Source: CALKWS01 sp051020515
GTDB taxonomy: Bacteria > Actinomycetota > Actinomycetes > Actinomycetales > Beutenbergiaceae
Direction of reading: 5' to 3'
Length of the DNA stretch: 64,000 nucleotides
Assembly (NCBI RefSeq): GCF_051020515.1
Contig: NZ_CP194857.1
Location: forward strand, 2,294,001-2,358,000
Position 1 is the stretch's first letter. Each line of letters starts with the position of its first letter. The position numbers and the translations under genes are program-made. Below are positions 43,719 to 52,808 of this stretch, one piece after another. The notes beneath the pieces are model-generated. The model was not told the origin of the DNA, ran no database searches, and was given only the letters and a program-made list of their open reading frames with translations.

Positions 43719-45170
43719 GTGACCTCCGAGATCCCGCCACCGGCCGAACCCCCCAGCGGCGTCCGACGTTCCACCACCCGGGAGGGGAGCCGGGTGGTGA
43801 TCATCGGGGGCGGGCCCGGTGGCTACGAGGCAGCGCTGGTGGCCGCCCAGCTCGGGGCGGGGGTGACCCTCATCGAGCGCCAGGGCCTGGGTGGCTCGGC
43901 CGTGCTCACCGACGTGGTGCCGTCGAAGACGCTGATCGCCACCGCCGAGTGGATGACGCTGACCGAGAGTTCGCGGGAACTGGGCATCAAACCCACCGGG
44001 GGCCACGACGGGTCCCTGGAGGTGGACCTGAACCGGGTGAACCAGCGGGTGCTGCGGCTGGCCGGCGCCCAGAGCCGTGATATCCGGGCCCGTCTGCAAC
44101 GGGAGGGGATCACCCTGGTCGACGGCACCGGACGACTGGACGGGCCCGGGGCCGTGATCGCCGAGACCGACCAGGGGCGACGCCGTTTCGCGGCCGATGT
44201 GATCCTGCTGGCCACCGGGGCCCGCCCGCGAGTGCTTCCCACCGCGGAGCCGGACGGGGAGCGCATCCTGACCTGGACCCAGATGTACGAGGCCGCCGAC
44301 GACCTGGAGAAGCTCATCGTGGTGGGCTCGGGGGTCACCGGGGCGGAGTTCGCCGGTGCCTACAACGCGCTCGGGGTGCCGGTGGTGCTGGTCTCCAGCC
44401 GCGACCGGGTGCTGCCGGGGGAGGACGCCGATGCCGCCGAACTGATCGAGACGGTGTTCCGGCGCCGTGGTATGGACGTGATGTCCCGCTCCCGTGCCGC
44501 CGCGGTGCACCGGACGGGCGACGGGGTGGACGTAGAACTGACCGACGGCCAGGTGGTCACCGGATCGCACTGCCTGCTCGCGGTGGGCGGGGTGCCCAAC
44601 AGCGAGGACCTGGGGCTGGCGCAGGCCGGGGTGGCCACCACCGAGTCCGGGCACATCGAGGTGGACCGGGTCTCCCGCACCACGGTGCGCGGGGTCTACG
44701 CCGCCGGTGACGTGACCGGGGTGCTGCCGCTGGCCTCGGTGGCGGCGATGCAGGGCCGGATCGCGATGTGGCACTCCCTGGGCGATGCGGTGTCGCCGCT
44801 GGATCTGCAGATGGTCTCGGCGAACATCTTCACCGCCCCGGAGATCGCTACGGTCGGGATCCCCGAGCGCGCGATCACCGAGCGGGAGGTCAACGGCAAG
44901 ATCACCATGCTGCCCCTGGCCGGGAACCCGCGCGCGAAGATGCTGGGCATCACCGAGGGCTTCATCAAGGTCTTCTCCCACCGTTCCTCGGGCCTGGTGC
45001 TCGGCGGCGTGGTGGTGGCTCCGCGGGCCAGTGAACTGATCTTCCCGCTCACGCTGGCGATCAGTAACCGCCTCACAGTGGATGAGGTGTCGGCGGCGTT
45101 CACCGTCTATCCCTCGCTGTCCGGGTCCATCGCCGAAGCCGCACGGTTGCTGCACGCAACCGAGACCTGA
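43719..45170 (+). CDS. lpdA: NAD(P)H-quinone dehydrogenase, LpdA type
   Basis: FAD-dependent pyridine nucleotide-disulfide oxidoreductase family protein of 483 aa. It has the FAD site VVIIGGGPGGYEAAL, NAD site IVVGSGVTGAEFAGAYNALG and GVYAAGDVTG. The redox-active Cys pair of true lipoamide dehydrogenases is absent (GLGGSAVLTDVVPSKTLIA in its place), as in mycobacterial LpdA (Rv3303c), which reduces quinones. GTG 43719 is chosen from the leaderless signal; ATG 43710 would add three residues. Confidence 0.87.
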   Translation: MTSEIPPPAEPPSGVRRSTTREGSRVVIIGGGPGGYEAALVAAQLGAGVTLIERQGLGGSAVLTDVVPSKTLIATAEWMTLTESSRELGIKPTGGHDGSLEVDLNRVNQRVLRLAGAQSRDIRARLQREGITLVDGTGRLDGPGAVIAETDQGRRRFAADVILLATGARPRVLPTAEPDGERILTWTQMYEAADDLEKLIVVGSGVTGAEFAGAYNALGVPVVLVSSRDRVLPGEDADAAELIETVFRRRGMDVMSRSRAAAVHRTGDGVDVELTDGQVVTGSHCLLAVGGVPNSEDLGLAQAGVATTESGHIEVDRVSRTTVRGVYAAGDVTGVLPLASVAAMQGRIAMWHSLGDAVSPLDLQMVSANIFTAPEIATVGIPERAITEREVNGKITMLPLAGNPRAKMLGITEGFIKVFSHRSSGLVLGGVVVAPRASELIFPLTLAISNRLTVDEVSAAFTVYPSLSGSIAEAARLLHATET

Positions 45171-45234
45171 TCCCTCCCGACACCGGGTGGTCCGCCTCCC
45201 GACGTCGTGCGGCCGCCTTTCCGGGTACGGCGAT

Positions 45235-45240
45235 TATGCT
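45235..45240 (+). promoter_or_regulatory. -10 hexamer, leaderless start of dapE
   Basis: TATGCT lies 7 nt before ATG 45248. Confidence 0.6.
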
Positions 45241-45247
45241 CGGCGGA

Positions 45248-46411
45248 ATGACTCCGTCGCCCACCCCGCCCATCGACCCGGCAGCACCGGCGGGGCAGGA
45301 CCAGCCCCAGGAACTCCCGGACCTGGTGACCACCGATGTCGTCGATCTGACCCAGTTGCTCTGCGACATCCCCTCGGTCTCCGGTTCCGAGGCGCCGCTG
45401 GCCGACGCCGTCGAGGCGGCCCTGGGCCGGTACGCGCACCTGCACGTGCTGCGCTCGGGGAACACCGTGTTGGCGCGCACCGAGCTGGGCCGGGCCGAAC
45501 GTGTGGTGGTCGCCGGGCATCTGGACACCGTGCCGATCGCGGCCAACCTGCCCACCCGGCGCGAGCGGGGGTCCGGCGGCGCTGAGGTGCTGCGGGGCCG
45601 GGGCACGGTGGATATGAAGGGGGGCGTCGCGGTGGCGCTGCACCTGGCCGCCGCGCTGACCGAGCCCGTGCGCGATGTGACGTGGGTGTTCTACGACAAC
45701 GAGGAGGTGGCCGCGGACCTCAACGGGTTGAACAGGGTGGTGGCCGAGCACCCGGACTGGTTGGCCGCCGACTTCGCCGTGCTGGGCGAACCCACCGCCG
45801 CCGGAATCGAGGCCGGCTGCAACGGTTCGCTGCACGTGCAGGTACGGACCAGGGGGCGCGCGGCCCACTCCGCGAGGGCGTGGATGGGGCACAACGCGAT
45901 CCACGAGGCCGCGCAGGTGCTGACCCGCCTGGCCTCCTATGAACCCGAGCACGTCGAGGTCGATGGGCTCACCTACATCGAGGGCCTGAACGCGGTGGCC
46001 ATCACCGGGGGGATAGCCGGGAACGTGATCCCCGATGAGTGCACCGTCGCGGTGAACTACAGGTTCGCCCCCGCCCGCACCCAGGCGGAGGCGCTGGCCC
46101 ACGTCCGGGAGGTCTTCGACGGGTTGGAGGTGGACCCCACCGACTCCTCCCCGGGGGCCCGGCCCGGGCTGTCCCAGCCGGTCGCCGCGGAGTTCGTGGC
46201 GGCGGTGACCGCCCAGACCGGGGGGAGCGTGCGGGCCAAACAAGGCTGGACCGATGTGGCGCGGTTCACCGCGCTGGGCGTTCCGGCGGTGAATTTCGGG
46301 CCCGGCGATCCGCTGTTGGCCCATGCCGATGACGAGGCGGTGCCCACCGAGCAGATCCGAGTGTGCACGCGAGCGCTCCGGTCGTGGTTGAGTTACACCG
46401 GAACGACATGA
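45248..46411 (+). CDS. dapE: Succinyl-diaminopimelate desuccinylase
   Basis: M20-family zinc hydrolase of 387 aa in lysine/meso-diaminopimelate synthesis, removing succinate from N-succinyl-LL-DAP. Motifs: AGHLDTVPI (zinc His-Asp), RGRGTVDMKGG (bridging Asp), YDNEEVAAD (catalytic Glu pair), LGEPTAAGIEAGCNGSL and FGPGDPLLAHADDE (last His). The ending resembles the actinobacterial DapE form. It probably forms an operon with the LOG-family gene 17 nt downstream. Confidence 0.9.
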   Translation: MTPSPTPPIDPAAPAGQDQPQELPDLVTTDVVDLTQLLCDIPSVSGSEAPLADAVEAALGRYAHLHVLRSGNTVLARTELGRAERVVVAGHLDTVPIAANLPTRRERGSGGAEVLRGRGTVDMKGGVAVALHLAAALTEPVRDVTWVFYDNEEVAADLNGLNRVVAEHPDWLAADFAVLGEPTAAGIEAGCNGSLHVQVRTRGRAAHSARAWMGHNAIHEAAQVLTRLASYEPEHVEVDGLTYIEGLNAVAITGGIAGNVIPDECTVAVNYRFAPARTQAEALAHVREVFDGLEVDPTDSSPGARPGLSQPVAAEFVAAVTAQTGGSVRAKQGWTDVARFTALGVPAVNFGPGDPLLAHADDEAVPTEQIRVCTRALRSWLSYTGTT

Positions 46412-46427
46412 GAGGAGGGCCGGAACA

Positions 46428-47237
46428 ATGACAGCCGAATCGAAGAAGCGGCGGAATTACCTCAAGGGCCCGATCCGGCTGCGGGGTCGCCACATTCCGG
46501 AGAAGACCACCGATGAGCGGCTCCTGGAATGGAGCGGCCGGGACGCCGAATGGGTGCACACCGACCCCTGGCGGGTGATGCGGATCCAGGCCGAGTTCGT
46601 CGAGGGGTTCGGGGCACTGGCCAACCTCGGCCCGGCGATCAGCGTGTTCGGGTCTGCCCGTTTCGACGCCGACCATCCGTATTACGAGCTCGGGGTGCAG
46701 GTCGCCGAGGAACTGGTCAAGGCCGGATTCGGGGTGATCACCGGAGGCGGGCCGGGGGTGATGGAGGCGGCGAACATGGGCGCTCAGAACGCCGAGGGCA
46801 CCTCGGTCGGGCTGGGCATCGAACTCCCCTTCGAACAAGGCATGAACGAGTACGTGGACCTGGGCGTGAACTTCCGCTACTTCTTCGCCCGCAAGACCAT
46901 GTTCGTCAAGTACGCCCAGGGCTTCATCGTGCTGCCCGGTGGGTACGGCACCCTGGATGAACTGTTCGAGGCACTCACCCTGGTCCAGACCGGCAAGGTC
47001 AAGCGCTTCCCGTTGGTGCTGATCGGCACGGAGTTCTGGTCCGGGCTGCTGGACTGGTTGCGGGAGGTGCTGGTGAAGGAGGGCACTATCGCCGCTGCGG
47101 ACGTGGATCTGGTCCAGGTCACCGACGACCCGGCCGAGGCGGTGCACATGGTGATCGAGGCAAACCATCACCGTCGTCGCGCCGAGGCCAAGGCGCAGCG
47201 GGAGGCCGGCTCCGAGGCCGCGGGCCGGCCGGAGTAG
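46428..47237 (+). CDS. LOG family (TIGR00730) nucleotide phosphoribohydrolase
   Basis: Rossmann-fold protein of 269 aa with the LOG signature GGGPGVMEAANMGA and PGGYGTLDELFEAL. Such enzymes release bases from nucleoside 5'-monophosphates (cytokinin-activating type in plants, PpnN in bacteria). An N-terminal extension of about 60 aa (KRRNYLKGPIRLRGRHIPE) precedes the core. ATG 46428 has AGAGGAGGG upstream. Its position after dapE is conserved in actinobacteria (from memory). Confidence 0.88.
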   Translation: MTAESKKRRNYLKGPIRLRGRHIPEKTTDERLLEWSGRDAEWVHTDPWRVMRIQAEFVEGFGALANLGPAISVFGSARFDADHPYYELGVQVAEELVKAGFGVITGGGPGVMEAANMGAQNAEGTSVGLGIELPFEQGMNEYVDLGVNFRYFFARKTMFVKYAQGFIVLPGGYGTLDELFEALTLVQTGKVKRFPLVLIGTEFWSGLLDWLREVLVKEGTIAAADVDLVQVTDDPAEAVHMVIEANHHRRRAEAKAQREAGSEAAGRPE

Positions 47238-47248
47238 CGGAGCGCGCG

Positions 47249-47512
47249 ATGGGCTGGGTCACCGGCATGACGGGACTGTTCCTGCTGGTCATCGCGGTAG
47301 TCGTGGTGATGGCCTGGGCGGTTTCGAGCGGGCGGGTGTCCGTGGCCTGGCAGGATCCGTATCCGCACCGGGCACCCCGCGAGAGCCTCCGGTGGCATAG
47401 AATGGAGGTCACACGATTCCGGACCGGACCGGTGCAGACCGCTTCCGGTTCGACTTCATTCAACCCACATAGGGAGCACGCCCATGGCCGCCATGAAGCC
47501 CAGGACCGGTGA
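47249..47512 (+). CDS. Possible small single-pass membrane protein
   Basis: An 87-aa frame starting 12 nt after the LOG gene. It has one strong hydrophobic segment (about residues 8-26, GLFLLVIAVVVVMAWAV) and a basic tail with no homology I recognise. The end overlaps the DUF3117 start by 29 nt in another frame, and the DUF3117 promoter lies inside it. In relatives a longer membrane-anchored protein with a DivIVA-like domain often sits here (from memory), so this may be a remnant. Uncertain. Confidence 0.4.
   Translation: MGWVTGMTGLFLLVIAVVVVMAWAVSSGRVSVAWQDPYPHRAPRESLRWHRMEVTRFRTGPVQTASGSTSFNPHREHAHGRHEAQDR
47398..47403 (+). promoter_or_regulatory. -10 hexamer for the DUF3117 gene
   Basis: TAGAAT, extended by GGCA, about 80 nt before ATG 47484. 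It would give a leader with an AGGGAG ribosome-binding site. Confidence 0.5.
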
Positions 47513-47651
47513 CGGACCGCTCGAGGTCACCAAGGAGGGTCGCGGGATCATCATGCGGGTACCGCTCGAAGGAGGCGGCCGGTTGGTCGTGGAACTCAAG
47601 CCGGACGAGGCTTCGGACCTGTCGAACGCACTGAGCGCGGTCACGAACTGA
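47484..47651 (+). CDS. DUF3117 domain-containing protein
   Basis: A 55-aa protein, nearly invariant across actinobacteria: MAAMKPRTGDGPLEVTKEGR, then GGRLVVELKPDEASDLSNAL. It is predicted to be a small beta-rich cytoplasmic protein. Function unknown. ATG 47484 follows AGGGAG (47471-47476) by 7 nt. The aminopeptidase gene starts 3 nt after its stop. Confidence 0.9.
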   Translation: MAAMKPRTGDGPLEVTKEGRGIIMRVPLEGGGRLVVELKPDEASDLSNALSAVTN

Positions 47652-47654
47652 CCG

Positions 47655-49196
47655 GTGCGTAGGACGTCTGCCCCGCACATCGCGCTGCAGACCGGGCCGC
47701 TGGATGCCGCCCGGCTGCGCGAGTTCGGAACCGAGGCGCTGCTGGCGGTGCTGATCCGCGCCGACGGCGACGCGGTCGCCCCCGTGGGCTCCACCGGGGA
47801 CCACGGCATCGACCTGGGCGCCCTCGCGGTGCGCGCGGGCGCCGGCGCGAGCGCCGGTTCGGCGACCACCGTGACCCTGCCCGCCCTGGTCTCGGGTTCA
47901 GCTCCCTGGGCGGGAATGCCGGACCGGTTGGTCCTGGCCGGCGTCGGTGACGAGGGGACGACGGCGATGCGCCGGGCAGGTGCGGCCCTGGCCCGGGCAG
48001 CGGTGCAGGCCGAGCACCTGTTGGTGGACCTGAGCGGACTGGACGAGTCCACCGCGCCGGCGCTGCGCGCTCTCATCGAGGGGCTCCTGCTGGGCTCCTA
48101 CCGGGCCCCGTTCACCGGTGCCGGGCCGGGCCCCGAGGCGCCGTGCCCGCTGATCACCCTGACCGGCCCGGTCAGCGCCGACGATCTGGACCGCGCCCGT
48201 ACCAGCGCGGAGGCCACCGTACTGGCGCGCACCCTGGCTGCCACGCCGTCGAACATCAAGACACCCGCTTGGGTTGCCGAGCAGGCACGGGAGGCAGCCG
48301 AGGGGGTGGCCGGGGTCAAGGTGACCGAACACGACGAGAAGTGGCTTGCCGCCCAGGGGTTGGAGGGAATCCTCGCGGTGGGTGCGGCTGCGGCGGGCCC
48401 CCCGCGCCTGGTGACGGTGACCTACACCCCGCCCCGGCGAGCCCGGGCCGAGGGCGGTGCCCAGGACCCGATCGTGCTGGTCGGCAAGGGCATCACCTAC
48501 GACACCGGTGGGCTCTCGATCAAGCCGCGCGAGGCGATGGTGCCGATGAAGACGGACATGTCCGGCGCCGCGGTGGTCCTGGCCGTCGTGCTCGGCGCAG
48601 CCCGGGCGCAGGTCCCGGTGCCGGTGGTGGCGGTGCTACCACTTGCGGAGAACGCCGTCGGTGCGCGGTCCTACCGGCCCGGTGACGTGCTCACCATGGT
48701 CGATGGCACCACGGTGGAGATCGCCAACACCGACGCGGAGGGCCGCCTGGTGTTGGCCGATGCGATGGCGTGGGCGCGGTCGGAGTACCACCCGCGGGCG
48801 CTGGTCGATGTGGCCACGCTGACCGGGGCGGCCACCCTGGGCCTGGGCAAGAAGCACGCGGCGCTGTTCAGCACCGATGCGGACCTGACCCGTGCACTGA
48901 CCGCTGCCGGTGAGGTGACCGGGGAGGCGCTCTGGGCGATGCCGCTGGTACCCGAGTACCGATCCGCGCTGGACTCGCCGGTGGCGGACCTGTGCCACGT
49001 CAACACCGACCCGCACACCTCGGCAGGGGCGATCACGGCGGCGCTGTTCCTGCAGCACTTCGCCGGTGACACCCCGTGGGCGCACCTGGACATCGCCGGC
49101 CCGGGCCGGTCACCGAAGAACGAGCACGAGATCGCCGAAGGGCCCACCGGCTACAGCGCCCGGGCACTGCTGCACTGGCTGATCGAACGCGACTGA
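47655..49196 (+). CDS. pepA: Leucyl aminopeptidase (M17)
   Basis: Di-metal aminopeptidase of 513 aa, normally hexameric. The variable N-terminal macro-like domain (1-180) is followed by the catalytic domain: VLVGKGITYDTGGLSIKP (metal Lys/Asp), MKTDMSGAA and the family signature NTDAEGRLVLADA, with a late HLDIAGPGRS. GTG 47655 directly follows the DUF3117 stop. It acts in peptide turnover in the cytoplasm. Confidence 0.9.
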   Translation: MRRTSAPHIALQTGPLDAARLREFGTEALLAVLIRADGDAVAPVGSTGDHGIDLGALAVRAGAGASAGSATTVTLPALVSGSAPWAGMPDRLVLAGVGDEGTTAMRRAGAALARAAVQAEHLLVDLSGLDESTAPALRALIEGLLLGSYRAPFTGAGPGPEAPCPLITLTGPVSADDLDRARTSAEATVLARTLAATPSNIKTPAWVAEQAREAAEGVAGVKVTEHDEKWLAAQGLEGILAVGAAAAGPPRLVTVTYTPPRRARAEGGAQDPIVLVGKGITYDTGGLSIKPREAMVPMKTDMSGAAVVLAVVLGAARAQVPVPVVAVLPLAENAVGARSYRPGDVLTMVDGTTVEIANTDAEGRLVLADAMAWARSEYHPRALVDVATLTGAATLGLGKKHAALFSTDADLTRALTAAGEVTGEALWAMPLVPEYRSALDSPVADLCHVNTDPHTSAGAITAALFLQHFAGDTPWAHLDIAGPGRSPKNEHEIAEGPTGYSARALLHWLIERD

Positions 49197-49200
49197 GTCG

Positions 49201-49950
49201 CTACCGCGCTGATGCGCTGCGCCACAACGCCAGCAGCGCATCGTTGATCGGGGCTCCGGTGAACTGGACCTCGTGGCCGGCTCCTTCGATGACCGAACGC
49301 GAGGCACCGATCTTCTCGGCGAGGTCGTCGCAGATCTCTTCGAAGCCTGGGTGATGACCGCCCGAGACCACCAGGCTGGGGTACGGGGCGGAGGACAACT
49401 CCGCGATCGGCAATTCGGCATCGGTCGGTCGCCTGGCGTTCCGCAGCAAGGGCACCAGGGGTAGTGCGGCGTCGAGGAGCCCGGGCGGCAACTCCTCCGG
49501 CCGGCTCCCCACGGACTCCAGGAACCGCACCAGCCAGGTACGGTCCGGGAGGTCCAGGTCGAGGATCTCCACACTCTTCGCCACCAGGTGCCGAGCCGCC
49601 GGCCGGTCCTGGCCCAGGGTGAACGCCGGAGGTTCCAGCAGCGCCAGGGAGCGGGTCTGACCGGGCCGCAGCGCGGCCGCGAACATCGCTGCGAGACCTC
49701 CGTAGGAGTGACCCACCAGGTGGGCACCGGTGTCCATCAACGCGGCGATGTCCTGCGCGTCGCGCAGGAAGTCCTCCCCTTCGGCGCCGGGACTGCGCCC
49801 GTATCCGCGCCGGTCCACCACGAGTAGCCGGAAGCCCTCCTCGGCGAGGGGCTGCTGGGCTTCCCACTCCTCGCGACCGGTGGCCAGGGACCCGTGGACG
49901 AAGATGACGTGCTCACCGCTGCCCGCGGCGTCGACGAACAACTCGCTCAT
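49201..49950 (-). CDS. Alpha/beta-fold hydrolase
   Basis: A 249-aa hydrolase of the small alpha/beta type with HGSLATG, DRRGYGRSP, nucleophile Ser82 in GHSYGG and a C-terminal catalytic His in GAGHEVQFTG. There is a GGAGGG ribosome-binding site before ATG 49950. The substrate is unknown. It converges with pepA, stops 4 nt apart. Confidence 0.82.
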   Translation of the reverse strand: MSELFVDAAGSGEHVIFVHGSLATGREEWEAQQPLAEEGFRLLVVDRRGYGRSPGAEGEDFLRDAQDIAALMDTGAHLVGHSYGGLAAMFAAALRPGQTRSLALLEPPAFTLGQDRPAARHLVAKSVEILDLDLPDRTWLVRFLESVGSRPEELPPGLLDAALPLVPLLRNARRPTDAELPIAELSSAPYPSLVVSGGHHPGFEEICDDLAEKIGASRSVIEGAGHEVQFTGAPINDALLALWRSASAR

Positions 49951-50031
49951 GCCGATCCCTCCATCGGGTGCCCGCGCCGTGCACGCCTACGGTAACGCCG
50001 AACCTTCGATCTGTGAACGGCTGGGCGTGCA

Positions 50032-50454
50032 CTACGTGCGCGCGCGGATCCCGAAGGTCAGCGGGATGGCCGCCACCGTGCACAGGAGCAGGGCGAACGT
50101 CCAGTTGCCGGTGAACCAGCCGGCGAGCAGCGATCCGCCCAGGTAGGCCGCGGCCAGGATGAACTGGGTGCCGGGTCGGGTGCCGGCCGGCACCGGTTCC
50201 TTGGCCACCACCCACAACAACAGGCCGCAGATCGCCGCCCCCACCATCGCCACCGGGATCACCAGAGCCCACGGCTGCTCCAGCAGGGCCAGGACGATCG
50301 CGGCGACCAGGCCGACGGCCCCGCCGATCCCGGCGGTGGCGCCGGCGCGCGGCAGCCGGCTCACCGGCGACCGGCCCGATGGGAAGGCCGTGATGAACTC
50401 GGTGCGGTCGGGGCGGCCTGCGTGGCCTGTGCGAGCCCTGTCGGTCCCGGTCAC
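50032..50454 (-). CDS. Small integral membrane protein
   Basis: A 140-aa hypothetical protein: a hydrophilic N-terminus (about 35 aa, DRTEFITAFPSGRSPVSRLP) and four hydrophobic segments from residue 40 on (GAVGLVAAIVLALL, ALVIPVAMVGAAICGLLLWV, AYLGGSLLAGWF, FALLLCTVAAIPLTFGI). GTG 50454 is chosen because AGGGGAGGG lies 9 nt upstream; GTG 50463 sits on top of that site. It is downstream of the O-methyltransferase gene. Confidence 0.68.
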   Translation of the reverse strand: MTGTDRARTGHAGRPDRTEFITAFPSGRSPVSRLPRAGATAGIGGAVGLVAAIVLALLEQPWALVIPVAMVGAAICGLLLWVVAKEPVPAGTRPGTQFILAAAYLGGSLLAGWFTGNWTFALLLCTVAAIPLTFGIRART

Positions 50455-50512
50455 ATCGATCACCCTCCCCTGACCCCCACCGTACACATCGGTGGTGCCG
50501 GTCGAGCAGACG

Positions 50513-51149
50513 TCAGCGCTTGACGGCGGCCAGGAGGCCCTCCCCGCTGGGTAACAGAGCGGGGAGCAACGTTCGTCATCACGGACGGACTTGCCCAGCT
50601 CCCGCATCGCCACGGTGGCCTCGTCCCGGCGTGCCGGGTCGGCGACCCGGTCGTACCAGAGCGCCCCGGTGATGGCCAGCACCCCACCGGAGCGCAGCAT
50701 CCGGATGGCCTGCTCGGCGTAGTCGGACGCCTCGGAGGGTTCTCCGTCGATGAAGACCAGGTCGTAGGCGCCATCGGCCAACCGGGGCAGCACGTCCAGG
50801 CCCCGCCCGGAGATCGCCCGGGTGCGGGTGGCGCCGACCCCGGCCGCGGCGAAGGCCTCCTTCGCGGCGCGCTGATGCTCCATCTCCACGTCGATCGTGG
50901 TGAGCACGCCACCAGGCCGCATCCCCTCCAGCAACCACAGGCCGGAAACACCTGTCCCGGTGCCCACCTCGGCCACGGCGTGGGCGTCGGCGGCGCGCAG
51001 CCAGCAGACGCAGCGCCGCACCCACACCGGGCGGGACGGGCTGGATACCGAACTCCTCCGCGCGCGGTCCCGGCCTGGCGCACCGGCTCGGATTCAGTGA
51101 TGAACTCCTCGGTGTAGGCCCAACTCTGGGCCTTGTCGGCAGCGATGAT
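50513..51149 (-). CDS. O-methyltransferase (class I SAM-dependent), several frameshifts, no standard start
   Basis: About 211 aa over at least four frame segments: ADKAQSWAYTEEFITE; then EEFGIQPVPPGVGAALRLLA; then the SAM site AVAEVGTGTGVSGLWLLEGM, TTIDVEMEHQ and DLVFIDGEPSEASDY; then LLPALLPSGEGLLAAVKR to TGA 50515-50513. Changes fall near 51055-51075, 50990-50995 and 50567-50572. The content is that of actinobacterial catechol-type O-methyltransferases (Rv1220c-like). A GGGAGG site is followed by ATC ATC instead of ATG, so the true start may be altered too. Confidence 0.7.
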
Positions 51150-51181
51150 GAGCCTCCCGGATCGGTGTAGCGGTGCTCGTG

Positions 51182-51187
51182 ATGGTA
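51182..51187 (-). promoter_or_regulatory. -10 hexamer for the O-methyltransferase gene
   Basis: TACCAT on the minus strand, about 35 nt before the expected start and followed by a GGGAGG ribosome-binding site. Confidence 0.4.
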
Positions 51188-51273
51188 TCGCTGCACCGCC
51201 CGGAAGGTCGCGGCGCCCCGACCCGATCTGATGGGAATCTCACCTGAAGAGGTGCTTCGTAGCCAAGATCGTA

Positions 51274-51279
51274 GAGAAT
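51274..51279 (+). promoter_or_regulatory. -10 hexamer, leaderless start of HtrA gene
   Basis: GAGAAT lies 6 nt before ATG 51286. This stretch is noticeably AT-richer than its surroundings. Confidence 0.5.
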
Positions 51280-51285
51280 GGGCCC

Positions 51286-52776
51286 ATGACCCCACAGGAC
51301 CGCGAGCCGTACCCCGGGTCGGAACCGGGCCGGCGAACCTCCGACGCCGTGCACGGCACAGCCGACCCGGGATCGGATGCCACAAGGGCTGAGGACACGG
51401 CTGCCGCACCCGGCCACGGGTGGGCCACGCCGTCCGGGCGGCCCGACAGCAGCGGCACCGCTCGGCCCGATGCCGACGCACCGGAAGCCGGCTCCCAGCA
51501 GCGGCTATCGGACTCCCGCGGCCCGGCACCTGAGGCCACGCGGCCGGGAACCAACCCGGAGCAGCGGGTGGGTGGGCCACCGCAGCCAGGAGGCGGCCCG
51601 GCCGAGCAGAGCGCCCCCCTGGCGTCCTACCCGGGCCCCCGGGCCACCCACGCCGCCGATCCTGGCCGCAGGCGGCGCGGCGTGGCCGGTGGGATCGTCG
51701 CCGTCCTGATGATCATGGCCCTGCTGGTGGGCCTGTTACTGGGCCTGCTGGGAGCGCAGTACCTACCGGCGGTACCCACCGGCTCATCCGCACCGGGTTC
51801 CACACCCTCCGATCCCGCAACCGGGCAGGGTACCTCGGCTCCGGCGCTCACCGACGCCTCCGTGGCAGACATCGCGGACGCGGTGCTACCGAGCACAGTG
51901 TTCATCCAGGTTCGCGCTAATGGTGAGGGTTTCACCGGCAGCGGCTTCGTCTTCAACGATCAGGGGCATATCGTCACGAACGAGCACGTCATCGCCGCGG
52001 CCCAGGAGGATCCGGAGGCACAGGTCGCGGTGATCTTCTCCGACGGCGCCGAGGAAGCGGCGGAGATCGTCGGGGCCACCTCCGACTACGACCTGGCGGT
52101 CCTGTCCGTCGAGCGCACCGACCTGGCCCCGGTCCCGCTCGGGGACTCCGACGCGCTGCGAGTGGGTGATCCGGTGGTGGCCATCGGCGCACCGCTGGGC
52201 CTGGAGGGCACCGTGACCACCGGGATCGTCAGCGCCCAGAACCGCCCGGTGCGGGTGGGTGCCGGTGGCGGTACCTTCATCAATGCCATCCAGACCGACG
52301 CGGCGATCAACCCGGGGAACTCCGGTGGGCCGCTGGTGGACGCCAGCGGGGCGGTGATCGGGGTGAACACCGCCATCGCCGCACAGCCCGGCCAGGGCGG
52401 CAGCATCGGGCTCGGTTTCGCGATCCCGAGTTCGCAGGTGGCGCGCACCGCGCAGCAGATCATCGAGACCGGGGAGGCAAGTTACCCGGTCATCGGAGCC
52501 ACGCTGGATCCCACCTATGCCGGTGAGGGGGTGCGGGTGCACACCGAGACCACCGAGGGACAGGAACCGATCACCCCCGGCGGTCCGGCCGAAGCGGCCG
52601 GGTTGGCACCGGGGGATGTGATCGTGGCCCTGAACGGGAACCCGGTCACCAGCGCGGAGGAGTTGATCGTGCGCATCCGCGCCCACGCCCCCGGCGAGGT
52701 GATCACGTTGACCATCCGCGAGGACGGCGCCGAACGCGAGCTCGAAGTCACCCTCGGCGAGCAGCCGAGCGACTGA
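51286..52776 (+). CDS. HtrA/DegP-like membrane-anchored serine protease with PDZ domain
   Basis: S1C trypsin-like protease (496 aa). A long disordered cytoplasmic N-terminus (1-130, Pro/Gly/Glu-rich) leads to one membrane helix (132-158). An extracytoplasmic protease domain follows with the triad His234 (TNEHVI), Asp269 (SDYDLAVL) and Ser346 (GNSGGPLV), and a C-terminal PDZ domain (about 395-490, GLAPGDVIVALNGNPV). It works in envelope protein quality control. It is followed by tatB, a frequent actinobacterial order. Confidence 0.9.
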   Translation: MTPQDREPYPGSEPGRRTSDAVHGTADPGSDATRAEDTAAAPGHGWATPSGRPDSSGTARPDADAPEAGSQQRLSDSRGPAPEATRPGTNPEQRVGGPPQPGGGPAEQSAPLASYPGPRATHAADPGRRRRGVAGGIVAVLMIMALLVGLLLGLLGAQYLPAVPTGSSAPGSTPSDPATGQGTSAPALTDASVADIADAVLPSTVFIQVRANGEGFTGSGFVFNDQGHIVTNEHVIAAAQEDPEAQVAVIFSDGAEEAAEIVGATSDYDLAVLSVERTDLAPVPLGDSDALRVGDPVVAIGAPLGLEGTVTTGIVSAQNRPVRVGAGGGTFINAIQTDAAINPGNSGGPLVDASGAVIGVNTAIAAQPGQGGSIGLGFAIPSSQVARTAQQIIETGEASYPVIGATLDPTYAGEGVRVHTETTEGQEPITPGGPAEAAGLAPGDVIVALNGNPVTSAEELIVRIRAHAPGEVITLTIREDGAERELEVTLGEQPSD

Positions 52777-52795
52777 CGCCCGCTCCCCGCCGGGA

Positions 52796-52801
52796 TAGGA
52801 T
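52796..52801 (+). promoter_or_regulatory. -10 hexamer, leaderless start of tatB
   Basis: TAGGAT lies 7 nt before ATG 52809. Confidence 0.6.
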
Positions 52802-52808
52802 TGGGTGC

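Noticed and set aside
42804..45155. 783-aa minus-strand frame ending in the nucleoside phosphorylase
   Set aside because: The first 550 residues are antisense to lpdA. The phosphorylase start is GTG 43635 with its own -10.
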